In this document: positions 1 to 6,349 of the stretch, in pieces
Layout: the number at the start of each line of letters is the position of its first letter
Position numbering within the stretch: the first letter of the stretch is position 1
Origin: Devosia sp.
Lineage (GTDB): Bacteria; Pseudomonadota; Alphaproteobacteria; Rhizobiales; Devosiaceae
Reading direction: 5' to 3'
DNA length: 6,349 nucleotides
Assembly (NCBI GenBank): GCA_016793415.1
Contig: JAEUMC010000077.1
Coordinates: forward strand, 1 to 6,349
Program-made: the position numbers and the translations under genes
Notes under the pieces: generated by a model
Databases searched by the model: none
What the model was told of the DNA's origin: nothing
The model's input: the letters and a program-made list of their open reading frames with translations, nothing else

Positions 1-1052
1 AGGATATTGCCGACAGCCGCCACCTCGAGAACTCGGTGGAGCGCGAAGTGGTCGATGCGCTGCAGACCGCGGTGCGCGCCGCATACCCGCGGCTCAGCCA
101 CCGCTACTATGCCATGAAGGCGAAGTGGTTCGGCAAGGCGCAGCTCAATGCCTGGGACCGTAACGCGCCGCTGCCGACCAGCGACGACCGCATCTACGAC
201 TGGCGGACCGCCAGGGACACGGTGATGGAAGCCTATGGCGCCTTTTCGCCGAAGCTCGCCGAGATCGCCGAGCCGTTCTTCACCAAGGGTTGGATCGACG
301 CGCCGACCAAGGACGGCAAGTCGCCGGGCGCTTTTGCCCACCCGACGGTGCCGTCAGCGCACCCCTATCTGATGCTCAACTACCTCGGCAAATCACGCGA
401 CGTGATGACGCTGGCGCATGAACTGGGGCACGGCGTGCACCAGGTGCTGGCCGGTCCGCAGGGGGCGCTGATGGCGCCGACGCCGCTGACGCTGGCCGAA
501 ACCGCCTCGGTGTTCGGCGAGATGCTGACCTTCCGCTCGATGCTGAAAAACACCACCGATCCGACGCAGCGTTTCGCCATGCTGTCGAGCAAGGTGGAGG
601 ACATGCTCAACACCGTGGTGCGGCAGATCGCGTTCTATACCTTCGAGCGCGAGGTCCACACCCGGCGCAAAGAGGGCGAATTGACCACGGCCGATCTCAA
701 CCAGATCTGGCTCGATGTCGGCGCGGAGAGCCTGGGGCCGGCAATCAAGCTCAACGAAGGCTACGACATCTTCTGGGCCTATATCCCGCACTTCATCCAC
801 TCGCCGTTCTACGTCTATGCCTACGCCTTCGGCGATTGCCTGGTGAACTCGCTCTACGCCCAGTACGAAAAGTCGAGCGACGGGTTTGCCGAGCGCTACT
901 TCGAGCTGCTGAAGGCCGGTGGCAGCAAACACCACTCCGAGCTGCTGGCGCCGTTCGGGCTCGATGCCCGCGATCCGGGCTTCTGGTCGCTGGGCCTGGG
1001 GATGATCGAGCGGCTGATCAACGAGCTGGAAGCGACGCAGCCAAGTCGATGA
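1..1052 (+). CDS. pepF: M3-family oligoendopeptidase, PepF type (C-terminal part, 5' end cut by window)
   Basis: This is a cytoplasmic zinc metallopeptidase that cleaves short peptides, expected to act in peptide recycling. The first complete codon is at 3, and the frame is open from there to the TGA at 1050-1052, giving 349 codons. PepF proteins are usually about 600 residues, so the N-terminal part is missing. The GTG at 36 is in frame but internal; the residues before it (DIADSRHLENS) read as ordinary family sequence. The zinc motif HELGH lies at 417-431, with its two His ligands and catalytic Glu. The third ligand is probably the Glu at 498-500 in LAETASVFGE. A downstream His/Tyr cluster (HSPFYVYAYAFG, 798-833) matches the substrate-binding region of the family. 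All the expected catalytic residues are present, so the gene looks functional. The downstream gene is about 157 bases away and has its own signals, so the two are probably not one operon. Family assignment is strong; the exact substrate is unknown. Confidence 0.93.
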   Translation, partial: DIADSRHLENSVEREVVDALQTAVRAAYPRLSHRYYAMKAKWFGKAQLNAWDRNAPLPTSDDRIYDWRTARDTVMEAYGAFSPKLAEIAEPFFTKGWIDAPTKDGKSPGAFAHPTVPSAHPYLMLNYLGKSRDVMTLAHELGHGVHQVLAGPQGALMAPTPLTLAETASVFGEMLTFRSMLKNTTDPTQRFAMLSSKVEDMLNTVVRQIAFYTFEREVHTRRKEGELTTADLNQIWLDVGAESLGPAIKLNEGYDIFWAYIPHFIHSPFYVYAYAFGDCLVNSLYAQYEKSSDGFAERYFELLKAGGSKHHSELLAPFGLDARDPGFWSLGLGMIERLINELEATQPSR

Positions 1053-1093
1053 AGACGTTGTCGTCGCGACAACCACGCGTCTTCTGTGAAGAC
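1051..1093 (+). repeat. Nested, mutually exclusive hairpins over the peptidase stop codon
   Basis: GAAGAC (1051-1056), GTCTTC (1079-1084) and GAAGAC (1088-1093) alternate, so the middle copy can pair with either neighbour. Pairing with the first copy encloses a perfect 7-bp stem, GTTGTCG-TCG-CGACAAC (1057-1073), with a 5-nt bulge at 1074-1078. Pairing with the last copy gives a tight 6-bp hairpin with a TGT loop. The first arm overlaps the stop codon at 1050-1052. There is no run of T afterwards, so this is not a standard intrinsic terminator. It may protect the 3' end of the transcript or slow polymerase. The pairing is seen in the sequence; the function is inferred. Confidence 0.5.
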
Positions 1094-1149
1094 TCCGCGA
1101 CTATCTTGCAACACTCGATAGATACTGTTGATCCCTTCGTGGTGTCCTG

Positions 1150-1177
1150 TTGACTCGTGTCAATTCAAAGGCATTTT
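1150..1177 (+). promoter_or_regulatory. Candidate promoter of the outer-membrane protein gene, with palindrome
   Basis: TTGACT at 1150-1155 is a good -35 box. With a 16-base spacer it reaches CATTTT at 1172-1177, which keeps only the second, third and last positions of the consensus -10. The -35 is also the left half of a 14-bp palindrome, TTGACtcgtGTCAA (1150-1163), which could be an operator. Transcription from here would start about 25 bases before the ATG at 1210. The -10 is weak, so this is a candidate only. Confidence 0.3.
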
Positions 1178-1197
1178 GAAGGCGACAGAATTCGTGT

Positions 1198-1204
1198 GGG
1201 GTGG
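1198..1204 (+). promoter_or_regulatory. Ribosome binding site that favours the ATG at 1210
   Basis: The purine-rich stretch GGGGTGG ends five bases before the ATG at 1210. The in-frame GTG at 1201 lies inside this stretch and has no close Shine-Dalgarno of its own; the nearest is GAAGG at about 1178-1182, which is too far away. The ATG also leaves a cleaner signal peptide. I therefore start the protein at 1210. Confidence 0.45.
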
Positions 1205-1209
1205 TTACG

Positions 1210-1944
1210 ATGATTCGTGTTGTGCTCGGCGGGCTCTTGGCGGCCACCGCAATGGTATCTGTGGCCACGGCTGCAGATCTGATTGTTGAACAGGATGTGG
1301 CCGAAGCAGCGATCGCTGCGGCGCACGATTGGTCTGGTGGCTATGTCGGTGCGCATATCGGCTATGGCTGGGGCACGGCCGAGGCGGTCGACACCGACGC
1401 CGGCGGCGGGTTCTTTGACGAAGACACGGGTGAGACGTTCTCGGTGGATGCGTCGGGGTTCCTCGCGGGCTTGCAGGCCGGCGCCAACTGGCAGATGGAT
1501 TCGATCGTCCTGGGCGTTGAAGGTCAGGTGGGTTTCCTTAGCGCCAGTGGCGAGAACTTCCTCGAGCCCGAGCCGGACAATTTCGGAACGCTTGATTTCG
1601 GTTGGTACGCCGACCTGACGGGTCGTCTCGGCTTCGCGGCGGACAGCGCTCTGTTCTACCTGAAGGGCGGTGTTGCAGCGGCGCGTGTCGAGACCACCTT
1701 TGGGGATCTCGTCGATGGTTCGCTTGATCCTGACACGGACAGCACGGGGTCCTTTGCCGGGACGAGGTTTGGCTGGACAGTCGGTGCCGGTATCGAAATG
1801 GCGCTGGATGATAACTGGTCGGTGAAAGCTGAGTACCAGTATTACGACCTGGGCACAGAGGAGCTCGTCGACATTCAGGGCGATACGGCGGATGTGTCGT
1901 TTACTGCACAGACCGTCAAGGTGGGTCTTAACTACGGCTTCTGA
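1210..1944 (+). CDS. Outer-membrane beta-barrel protein (Omp25/Omp31-like porin family)
   Basis: The predicted product is 244 residues. Residues 1-21 or so form a signal peptide: MIR, then a hydrophobic Ala/Val/Leu stretch ending in ATA before ADL. The mature part begins with a short acidic stretch and then DWSGGYVGAHIGYGWG, the opening strand typical of the small 8-stranded barrels common in Rhizobiales. Alternating Gly/aromatic strands follow, with acidic loops rich in Asp and Gly (for example DTDAGGGFFDEDTGE). The last strand ends in VKVGLNYGF; a C-terminal Phe is the usual signal for the outer-membrane assembly machinery. The protein should sit in the outer membrane as a structural or small-pore protein; transport is not shown. 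The gene stands alone between its own promoter candidate and a strong terminator. Its codons (many GAT, GTT, GGT) are less GC-rich at the third position than those of the pnt genes. The start is discussed at the ribosome binding site; the alternative GTG at 1201 would add three residues. Confidence 0.85.
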   Translation: MIRVVLGGLLAATAMVSVATAADLIVEQDVAEAAIAAAHDWSGGYVGAHIGYGWGTAEAVDTDAGGGFFDEDTGETFSVDASGFLAGLQAGANWQMDSIVLGVEGQVGFLSASGENFLEPEPDNFGTLDFGWYADLTGRLGFAADSALFYLKGGVAAARVETTFGDLVDGSLDPDTDSTGSFAGTRFGWTVGAGIEMALDDNWSVKAEYQYYDLGTEELVDIQGDTADVSFTAQTVKVGLNYGF

Positions 1945-1957
1945 GACCTGAGGTCTC
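1943..1957 (+). repeat. Perfect small hairpin over the stop codon of the outer-membrane protein gene
   Basis: GAGACC-TGA-GGTCTC is a perfect 6-bp stem with a 3-base loop. Its left arm starts within the TGA stop at 1942-1944. It lies nine bases before the intrinsic terminator and has no T tail, so it is not itself a terminator. It may help stabilise the mRNA 3' end, or it may be chance. Confidence 0.4.
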
Positions 1958-1965
1958 GATTGTGG

Positions 1966-1994
1966 AAAGGGCCCGCTCTCGGCGGGCCCTTTGT
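1966..1994 (+). terminator. Intrinsic terminator of the outer-membrane protein gene
   Basis: AAAGGGCCCGC (1966-1976) pairs perfectly with GCGGGCCCTTT (1982-1992) around the 5-base loop TCTCG. The 11-bp GC-rich stem with an A tract on the left and T tract on the right is typical of an intrinsic terminator. The symmetric A and T ends mean it could also act on transcripts from the other strand. It begins 21 bases after the stop codon. Confidence 0.85.
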
Positions 1995-2553
1995 CATTTG
2001 TGAACGTAGCGCGATGCGGGGCACGTTCTGCTGATGCGCTTGGCTCAGCACGATCCGATTGCGCCCAGTCACAAGAACTCGAATGCCGGAATTCTGCCGG
2101 TAGTCCCCCTGGATGCTGGAGATCGACGGCCTCGAAGCACTGTCGGTTGGACAGCCAAAGCCGGTCTTGAGGCACGTTGGCCGATGACTTTTCGATAGAG
2201 GGCTTCGCCATGCCGACCAAACGCCTGGACTGCCGACCTCAAGGCTGGCTCCGCCGATCAGCCGATCGCGCGCCCTTGGGATGGTTTGACCGTCTCGTTT
2301 GGACCGTTGCGCGACAGCGATCCTGGTGGGCGCATCAACGTTCGGTCATGTCATCGGGTATGGTTTTCATACGTCGCTCCGGCATCGGCAATTGGTCCAG
2401 CGTGGCGAACCGCCGCGCTGTGCTTGTGCGGCACACCCTTGCGAAGTATGAGAAGCTGAGTGGGGCGGTCTGATCTTCGGCGTTCGCGCGGCCAGCGCGG
2501 CGTGATGGTCCGGGGATCGGCGTCCCGAAGACGATCAATGGACTGAGGACCTG
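1995..2553. other. Intergenic region of about 560 bases with no convincing gene
   Basis: I find no recognisable protein, tRNA or mobile element here on either strand. The longest forward frame (2177-2473, TTG start) gives 98 residues rich in Trp and Arg, with codons such as CGA, ATA and TCA that the neighbours avoid. A TGAGG lies four bases before its TTG, so it cannot be fully excluded, but it does not look coding. Small inverted repeats occur: TGCTGA/TCAGCA (2029-2034 and 2045-2050), GTATG/CATAC (2358-2362 and 2368-2372), and TCTTCGG/CCGAAGA (2474-2480 and 2525-2531). The right-hand end holds a promoter candidate and probably the leader of the following transcript. The left part could be a decayed gene, which I cannot show from sequence alone. 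Confidence 0.6.
2424..2452 (+). promoter_or_regulatory. Candidate sigma70 promoter for the oxidase subunit IV-pnt transcript
   Basis: TTGTGC (2424-2429) and TATGAG (2447-2452) are spaced by 17 bases, the preferred distance. The -35 has four consensus positions and the -10 has four. Transcription would begin near 2459 and leave a leader of about 95 bases. The palindrome TGTGC-G-GCACA (2425-2435) overlaps the -35, and the unit TGTGC is also repeated directly just before it (2419-2423), so a regulator could bind here. This rests on pattern matching only. Confidence 0.35.
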
Positions 2554-2799
2554 ATGGCCAAGAAACCCGCCGCTGCTGCGACCCACGACCTGCCGCCCGC
2601 CATGGACTACGAACAGCACGAGGCGACTTATGCCGGCTTCATCACGTTCGTGAAGTGGGGCATCGTCTCGATGGTGTTCGTGGTGCTGTCGCTCTACGCC
2701 TTCATCGAGGCGCACCAGCCGATCATCGGGGCGTTGCTGCTGCTGGCCATTCCAGTGCTCATCGTCGGTGTGATGGTGATGGGATCCCGCCGCAGCTGA
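2554..2799 (+). CDS. aa3-type cytochrome c oxidase subunit IV
   Basis: This is a small accessory membrane subunit of the alphaproteobacterial aa3 terminal oxidase, which reduces oxygen to water and pumps protons. The product is 81 residues. After a polar N-terminus comes MDYEQHEATYAGFITFVKWG (about 17-36), the family signature of the bacterial aa3 oxidase subunit IV domain. Two hydrophobic segments follow, at about 36-51 and 56-76. Classic subunit IV of Paracoccus and Rhodobacter has one helix; Rhizobiales versions commonly have two, which fits here. The start is supported by GAGGA (2545-2549), four bases before the ATG. The catalytic oxidase genes are not in this window. It lies 60 bases upstream of pntAA, an order I recall from other Rhizobiales, and a terminator hairpin overlaps its stop codon. 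Loss of subunit IV in Paracoccus has little effect on activity, so its exact role remains unclear. Confidence 0.88.
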   Translation: MAKKPAAAATHDLPPAMDYEQHEATYAGFITFVKWGIVSMVFVVLSLYAFIEAHQPIIGALLLLAIPVLIVGVMVMGSRRS

Positions 2800-2812
2800 C
2801 GGCGGGATTTTT
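2784..2812 (+). terminator. Intrinsic terminator overlapping the stop codon, between subunit IV and pntAA
   Basis: ATCCCGCCG (2784-2792) pairs perfectly with CGGCGGGAT (2800-2808), followed at once by a T run (2808-2812). The 7-base loop CAGCTGA contains the TGA stop at 2797-2799. A ribosome finishing the gene would cover the left arm, so termination should depend on whether translation keeps up. It would make subunit IV transcripts end here, with partial read-through into pntAA unless pntAA has its own promoter. Confidence 0.7.
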
Positions 2813-2823
2813 CTATCCGGTGA

Positions 2824-2836
2824 CCGACACGGTCGG
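2824..2836 (+). repeat. Short inverted repeat in the pntAA leader
   Basis: CCGAC-ACG-GTCGG is a perfect 5-bp stem lying 24 bases before the pntAA start. A shifted pairing, GACCG-ACA-CGGTC, is also possible. It is short and GC-rich, so chance is plausible; an operator or leader hairpin is the alternative. I see no good promoter in the 47 bases between the terminator and pntAA. Confidence 0.25.
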
Positions 2837-2859
2837 CGACTGACGCTCTGGAGACTTCC

Positions 2860-4314
2860 ATGAAGATTGCAGTGTTGCGGGAACGCGCCGAGGGGGAGAC
2901 GCGTGTCGCGGCGACGCCCGAGACGGTCACCAAGCTGATCGGGCTGGGCGCCGATGTCGCCATCGAAGCGGGGGCCGGCGAGCTGGCCCGCTTCCCCGAC
3001 GCCGACTATGAGAAGGCGGGCGCCAGCGTCGGCTCGGCCGCCGCGGCCATCAAGGGCGCCGATATCGTCTTGACGGTGCGCCGTCCTGCTGCCGGCAGCC
3101 TTGCCGGCGTTGCCGCCGGTGCGCTGGTGATCGGCGCCATGGACCCCTATGGCAACGAAGGCGAGATCGCCGCACTCGCCAAGGCCGGCGTCACCGCCGT
3201 TGCCATGGAATTCATGCCGCGCATCACCCGCGCCCAGGTGATGGATATTCTCTCGAGCCAGGCCAACCTCGCCGGCTACCAGGCGGTGATCGACGCGGCC
3301 GGTGCGTTCGACCGGGCCATGCCGATGATGATGACCGCCGCGGGCACCGTGCGGCCGGCCAAGGTGTTCGTCATGGGGGCCGGCGTCGCCGGGCTGCAGG
3401 CCATCGCCACCGCCAAACGGCTGGGCGCCGTGGTCACCGCCACCGACGTGCGTGCCGCCGCCGGCGAGCAGGTGGAATCGCTCGGCGCCAAGTTCATCAT
3501 GACCGACGCGCTGAAGGATGCCTCGGGTAGCGGCGGTTATGCGCGCGAGTTGACCAAGGACGAGCAGGCGGCGCAGGCCGAGCTGGTCGCCGGCCACATT
3601 GCCAAGCAGGATATCGTCATCACCACGGCCCTGATCCCCGGGCGTCCGGCGCCCAAGCTGGTGTCCAAGGCCATGGTCGAGTCCATGGCGCCGGGCTCGG
3701 TGCTGGTGGATCTTGCGGCCGAGCGGGGCGGCAATATCGAGCTGACCCAGCCGGGCAAGACCATCACCACCGCCAATGGCGCGACGATCATCGGCTTCAC
3801 CAATGTCGCCGGCCGGCTCGCCACCTCGGCCAGCCAGCTCTATGCGCGCAACCTGGTTTCCTTCCTCGAGACGCTGATCGACAAGAAGGAGAAGGTGCTG
3901 GCGGTGAACTGGGACGATGAGCTGGTGAAAGCCACGGTGCTCACCCGCGACGGCGCCATCGTCCACCCCAACATCAAGCTCGAAGCGGCTCCGGCCGCGG
4001 CCAAACCCGCTCCGAGCAAGGCTGCTGCGCCGGCCAAGACCGCTGCACCGAAGAAGGCTGCGCCGCCCAAGGCTGAGGCCGCGCCGGCTGCACCCGCCAA
4101 GGCTGCCGCGGTGGCCAAGGCTGTCGGCGGCAAGGTGAAGAAGGCGGCGCCGGTCGTCGCGCCGATCGCCAAGGCAGCGGCTCCGGCGGCCAAGGCTGCC
4201 GCACCCGGGAAGGCTGCGGCCGATAAGGCGCCCGCACCCGCTGCCAAAGCTCCTGCCGCCAAGGCGGCCAAGCCCGTAGCCGCGAAACCTTCGACCGCCA
4301 AGGGGAAGAAGTAA
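2860..4314 (+). CDS. pntAA: NAD(P) transhydrogenase subunit alpha 1 (NAD(H)-binding domain I) with Ala/Lys/Pro tail
   Basis: This is the soluble cytoplasmic domain I of proton-translocating transhydrogenase; it binds NAD(H) and exchanges hydride with NADP(H) on domain III of PntB. The product is 484 residues. The Rossmann motif GAGVAG is at 173-178, followed by the acidic residue D196 in ATDVR that contacts the NAD ribose. The RQD loop that orders the nicotinamides is present: R121, Q126 and D129 in PRITRAQVMD, equivalent to R127, Q132 and D135 of Rhodospirillum rubrum. The body ends with TRDGAIVHP (about 362-370), close to where the R. rubrum protein stops at about 384. The remaining 376-484 is an unusual cationic low-complexity tail (see separate entry). 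The start is supported by GGAGA (2850-2854), five bases before the ATG. The TAA stop directly abuts the ATG of pntAB, with no intergenic base. All the catalytic features point to an active subunit. Confidence 0.96.
   Translation: MKIAVLRERAEGETRVAATPETVTKLIGLGADVAIEAGAGELARFPDADYEKAGASVGSAAAAIKGADIVLTVRRPAAGSLAGVAAGALVIGAMDPYGNEGEIAALAKAGVTAVAMEFMPRITRAQVMDILSSQANLAGYQAVIDAAGAFDRAMPMMMTAAGTVRPAKVFVMGAGVAGLQAIATAKRLGAVVTATDVRAAAGEQVESLGAKFIMTDALKDASGSGGYARELTKDEQAAQAELVAGHIAKQDIVITTALIPGRPAPKLVSKAMVESMAPGSVLVDLAAERGGNIELTQPGKTITTANGATIIGFTNVAGRLATSASQLYARNLVSFLETLIDKKEKVLAVNWDDELVKATVLTRDGAIVHPNIKLEAAPAAAKPAPSKAAAPAKTAAPKKAAPPKAEAAPAAPAKAAAVAKAVGGKVKKAAPVVAPIAKAAAPAAKAAAPGKAAADKAPAPAAKAPAAKAAKPVAAKPSTAKGKK
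3985..4311 (+). repeat. Codon-locked repeats coding for the Ala/Lys/Pro tail of PntAA
   Basis: Residues 376-484 of PntAA comprise 52 Ala, 22 Lys and 18 Pro of 109 (hand count), with no Arg and only two acidic residues (E406, D455), a net charge near +20. At DNA level AAGGCTG occurs seven times, starting at 4018, 4054, 4069, 4099, 4117, 4192 and 4210. All spacings are multiples of three, as expected if the tail grew by slippage or duplication of Lys-Ala codons. The composition resembles histone H1-like tails and Ala/Pro-rich linkers. It is probably disordered. Confidence 0.85.
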
Positions 4315-4704
4315 ATGGAACAGACCGCCGAGCACACTGCGGATGCCATCACCGCGGCGGTCAGCGCTGCCACCGGTGGCGCCATCGACCCGTTCGTCTT
4401 CCGCCTGTCGATCTTCGTCCTCGCCATCGCGGTGGGCTACTACGTGGTGTGGAGCGTCACGCCGGCGCTGCATACGCCGCTGATGAGCGTTACCAACGCC
4501 ATCTCGTCGGTGATCGTGGTCGGCGCGCTGCTGGCGGTGGGCGTGCCGCTCGCTGCCGACAGCAACTGGGTCAGTAAGCTGTTCGGCTTCCTCGCCCTGG
4601 TGCTCGCCAGCGTCAACATCTTCGGCGGCTTCCTTGTCACCCAGCGCATGCTGGCGATGTACAAGAAGAAGGAAGCGCCGGCCGGCAAGACGGGGAAACA
4701 CTGA
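4315..4704 (+). CDS. pntAB: NAD(P) transhydrogenase subunit alpha 2 (membrane domain II part)
   Basis: This small subunit supplies the alpha-side helices of the proton-conducting membrane domain of transhydrogenase. In E. coli the same part is fused to domain I; here it is separate, as in R. rubrum. The product is 129 residues, near the R. rubrum length. A polar N-terminus (1-26) is followed by three hydrophobic segments, at about 27-46, 58-80 and 87-108, and a Lys-rich cytoplasmic end. The signature [13 protein letters not shown] is at 53-65. The ATG follows the pntAA stop immediately, with AGGGGA (4301-4306) eight bases upstream and inside the pntAA end. This implies translational coupling. 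The stop shares its A with the start of the next gene (TGATG, 4702-4706). Confidence 0.95.
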   Translation: MEQTAEHTADAITAAVSAATGGAIDPFVFRLSIFVLAIAVGYYVVWSVTPALHTPLMSVTNAISSVIVVGALLAVGVPLAADSNWVSKLFGFLALVLASVNIFGGFLVTQRMLAMYKKKEAPAGKTGKH

Positions 4705-5245
4705 TGTTCAAGCGCCTGTTTGCCGCCGCGGCGGTTGTTGCCGCCCTCGCTACGCCGGTCCTTGCGGCCGAGTTCACCGCCGAACAGCTCGAGGGCCTCG
4801 CGGCCCGGATCGAGAGCTTCGATGCGGCGATGAAGGCAAGCGACATGTCCCAGGTGATGGACGTCGTGCCGCCCAAGGTGCTCGACAAGATCGCCGCCAA
4901 TTTCAACGTCACCACCGAGCAGCTGATCGAAGCGACGCAGCAGCAGATGGATCAGGTGATGAAGGACGTCGAGATCGTCTCCTTCGGCATGGACCTCGAG
5001 GCGGCCGAGTTTCTCGAGACCGCCGACGGGACGCCCTACGCGCTGATTCCGACCGAAACCGTGATGGACATGGGCGAGGCCGGCGGCAAGCTGAAGGCCA
5101 GCTCGTCGACGCTCGGGCTGTTCGATGAAGAGACCTGGTACCTGGTGCGCGTCGAGGATGCGCAGCAGGTTGCGATCCTCAAGGAAGTCTATCCCGCCTT
5201 TGCCGATGTGGAGTTCCCCACCGGCAGCATGGAGCCCGTCACGGA

Positions 5246-5249
<4 letters not shown>
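4704..5249 (+). CDS. Exported acidic protein of unknown function inside the pnt operon
   Basis: I do not recognise this 181-residue protein. Residues 1-22 are a clear signal peptide: MFKRLF, an Ala/Val-rich core, then ATPVLAAE. There is no Cys, so it is not a lipoprotein, and no further membrane segment, so it should be periplasmic. The mature part is strongly acidic: 31 Asp/Glu against 9 Lys/Arg by hand count. Residues 24-90 look helical, with repeated Gln/Met/Asp spacing (QQQMDQVM), and 110-175 look more strand-like around DEETWYLVRVEDAQ. This helix-then-sheet layout, with a late Trp-Tyr strand, vaguely recalls NTF2-like folds, but that is a weak guess. It overlaps pntAB by one base (TGATG) and pntB by four (ATGA), with GGGGA (4692-4696) seven bases before its ATG. 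It is therefore made with the transhydrogenase, perhaps as a periplasmic partner or assembly factor. It may also be an unrelated passenger. Confidence 0.85.

Positions 5250-6349
<1,100 letters not shown>

Noticed and set aside
36..38. GTG at 36 as the true start of the peptidase
   Set aside because: The frame is open upstream to the window edge with family-like residues, and the protein would lack much of the usual PepF length.
1165..2220. Minus-strand open frame of 351 codons opposite the outer-membrane protein gene and beyond
   Set aside because: It runs through a strong terminator and a well-supported gene, and has no recognisable domain.
2177..2473. Forward 98-codon frame with a TTG start in the intergenic region
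   Set aside because: It has an SD-like TGAGG, but its Trp/Arg-rich composition and codons unlike the neighbours, with no recognisable motif, make it unlikely. Its end also overlaps the promoter candidate.
3985..4311. A CRISPR-like or tandem repeat array
   Set aside because: The repeats are short, irregularly spaced and locked to codons of a Lys/Ala-rich protein tail.
4312..4317. A frameshift or nonsense mutation splitting a fused PntA into two genes
   Set aside because: Separate pntAA and pntAB are normal in R. rubrum and many alphaproteobacteria, and pntAB has its own Shine-Dalgarno and ATG.
2335..4701. Very long open frame on the minus strand (788 codons) opposite subunit IV and the pnt genes
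   Set aside because: It is antisense to three well-supported genes, is dominated by Arg, Gly, His and Asp, and resembles no family. Long antisense frames are expected opposite GC-rich codons.

Overview
The window is GC-rich, densely coding and read entirely on the plus strand. It looks like an alphaproteobacterial chromosome, most likely Hyphomicrobiales (Rhizobiales) and possibly Devosia-like. The evidence is the split three-gene proton-translocating transhydrogenase of the Rhodospirillum type, a short aa3-oxidase subunit IV gene just upstream of it, and an Omp25/Omp31-like beta-barrel protein. The genus is a guess from gene content; the class is fairly safe.

Left part (1-1994). The window opens inside an M3 (PepF-type) oligoendopeptidase gene whose zinc site and C-terminus are intact. 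A compact set of inverted repeats overlaps its stop codon. Next is an independent gene for a small exported beta-barrel outer-membrane protein, with its own weak promoter candidate and a strong intrinsic terminator.

Middle part (1995-2553). About 560 bases hold no convincing gene. A sigma70-like promoter candidate near 2424-2452 is well placed to start the next transcript.

Right part (2554-6349). A gene for aa3-type cytochrome c oxidase subunit IV is followed by pntAA, pntAB, an unrecognised exported acidic protein, and pntB, which runs off the end of the window. From pntAA on, the genes abut or overlap (TAA/ATG, TGATG, ATGA), so they should be co-translated. The Pnt proteins form the membrane transhydrogenase that uses proton-motive force to make NADPH from NADH. 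The oxidase subunit belongs to a complex that generates that force, so the pairing makes physiological sense.

Three things stand out. First, an exported protein of unknown function sits inside the pnt operon, between the two membrane-domain genes. Second, PntAA carries an extra tail of about 109 residues made almost wholly of Ala, Lys and Pro. Third, a good intrinsic terminator is folded over the stop codon of the oxidase subunit gene, between it and pntAA. I saw no CRISPR array, tRNA, rRNA, IS element or clearly new defence or mobile system.
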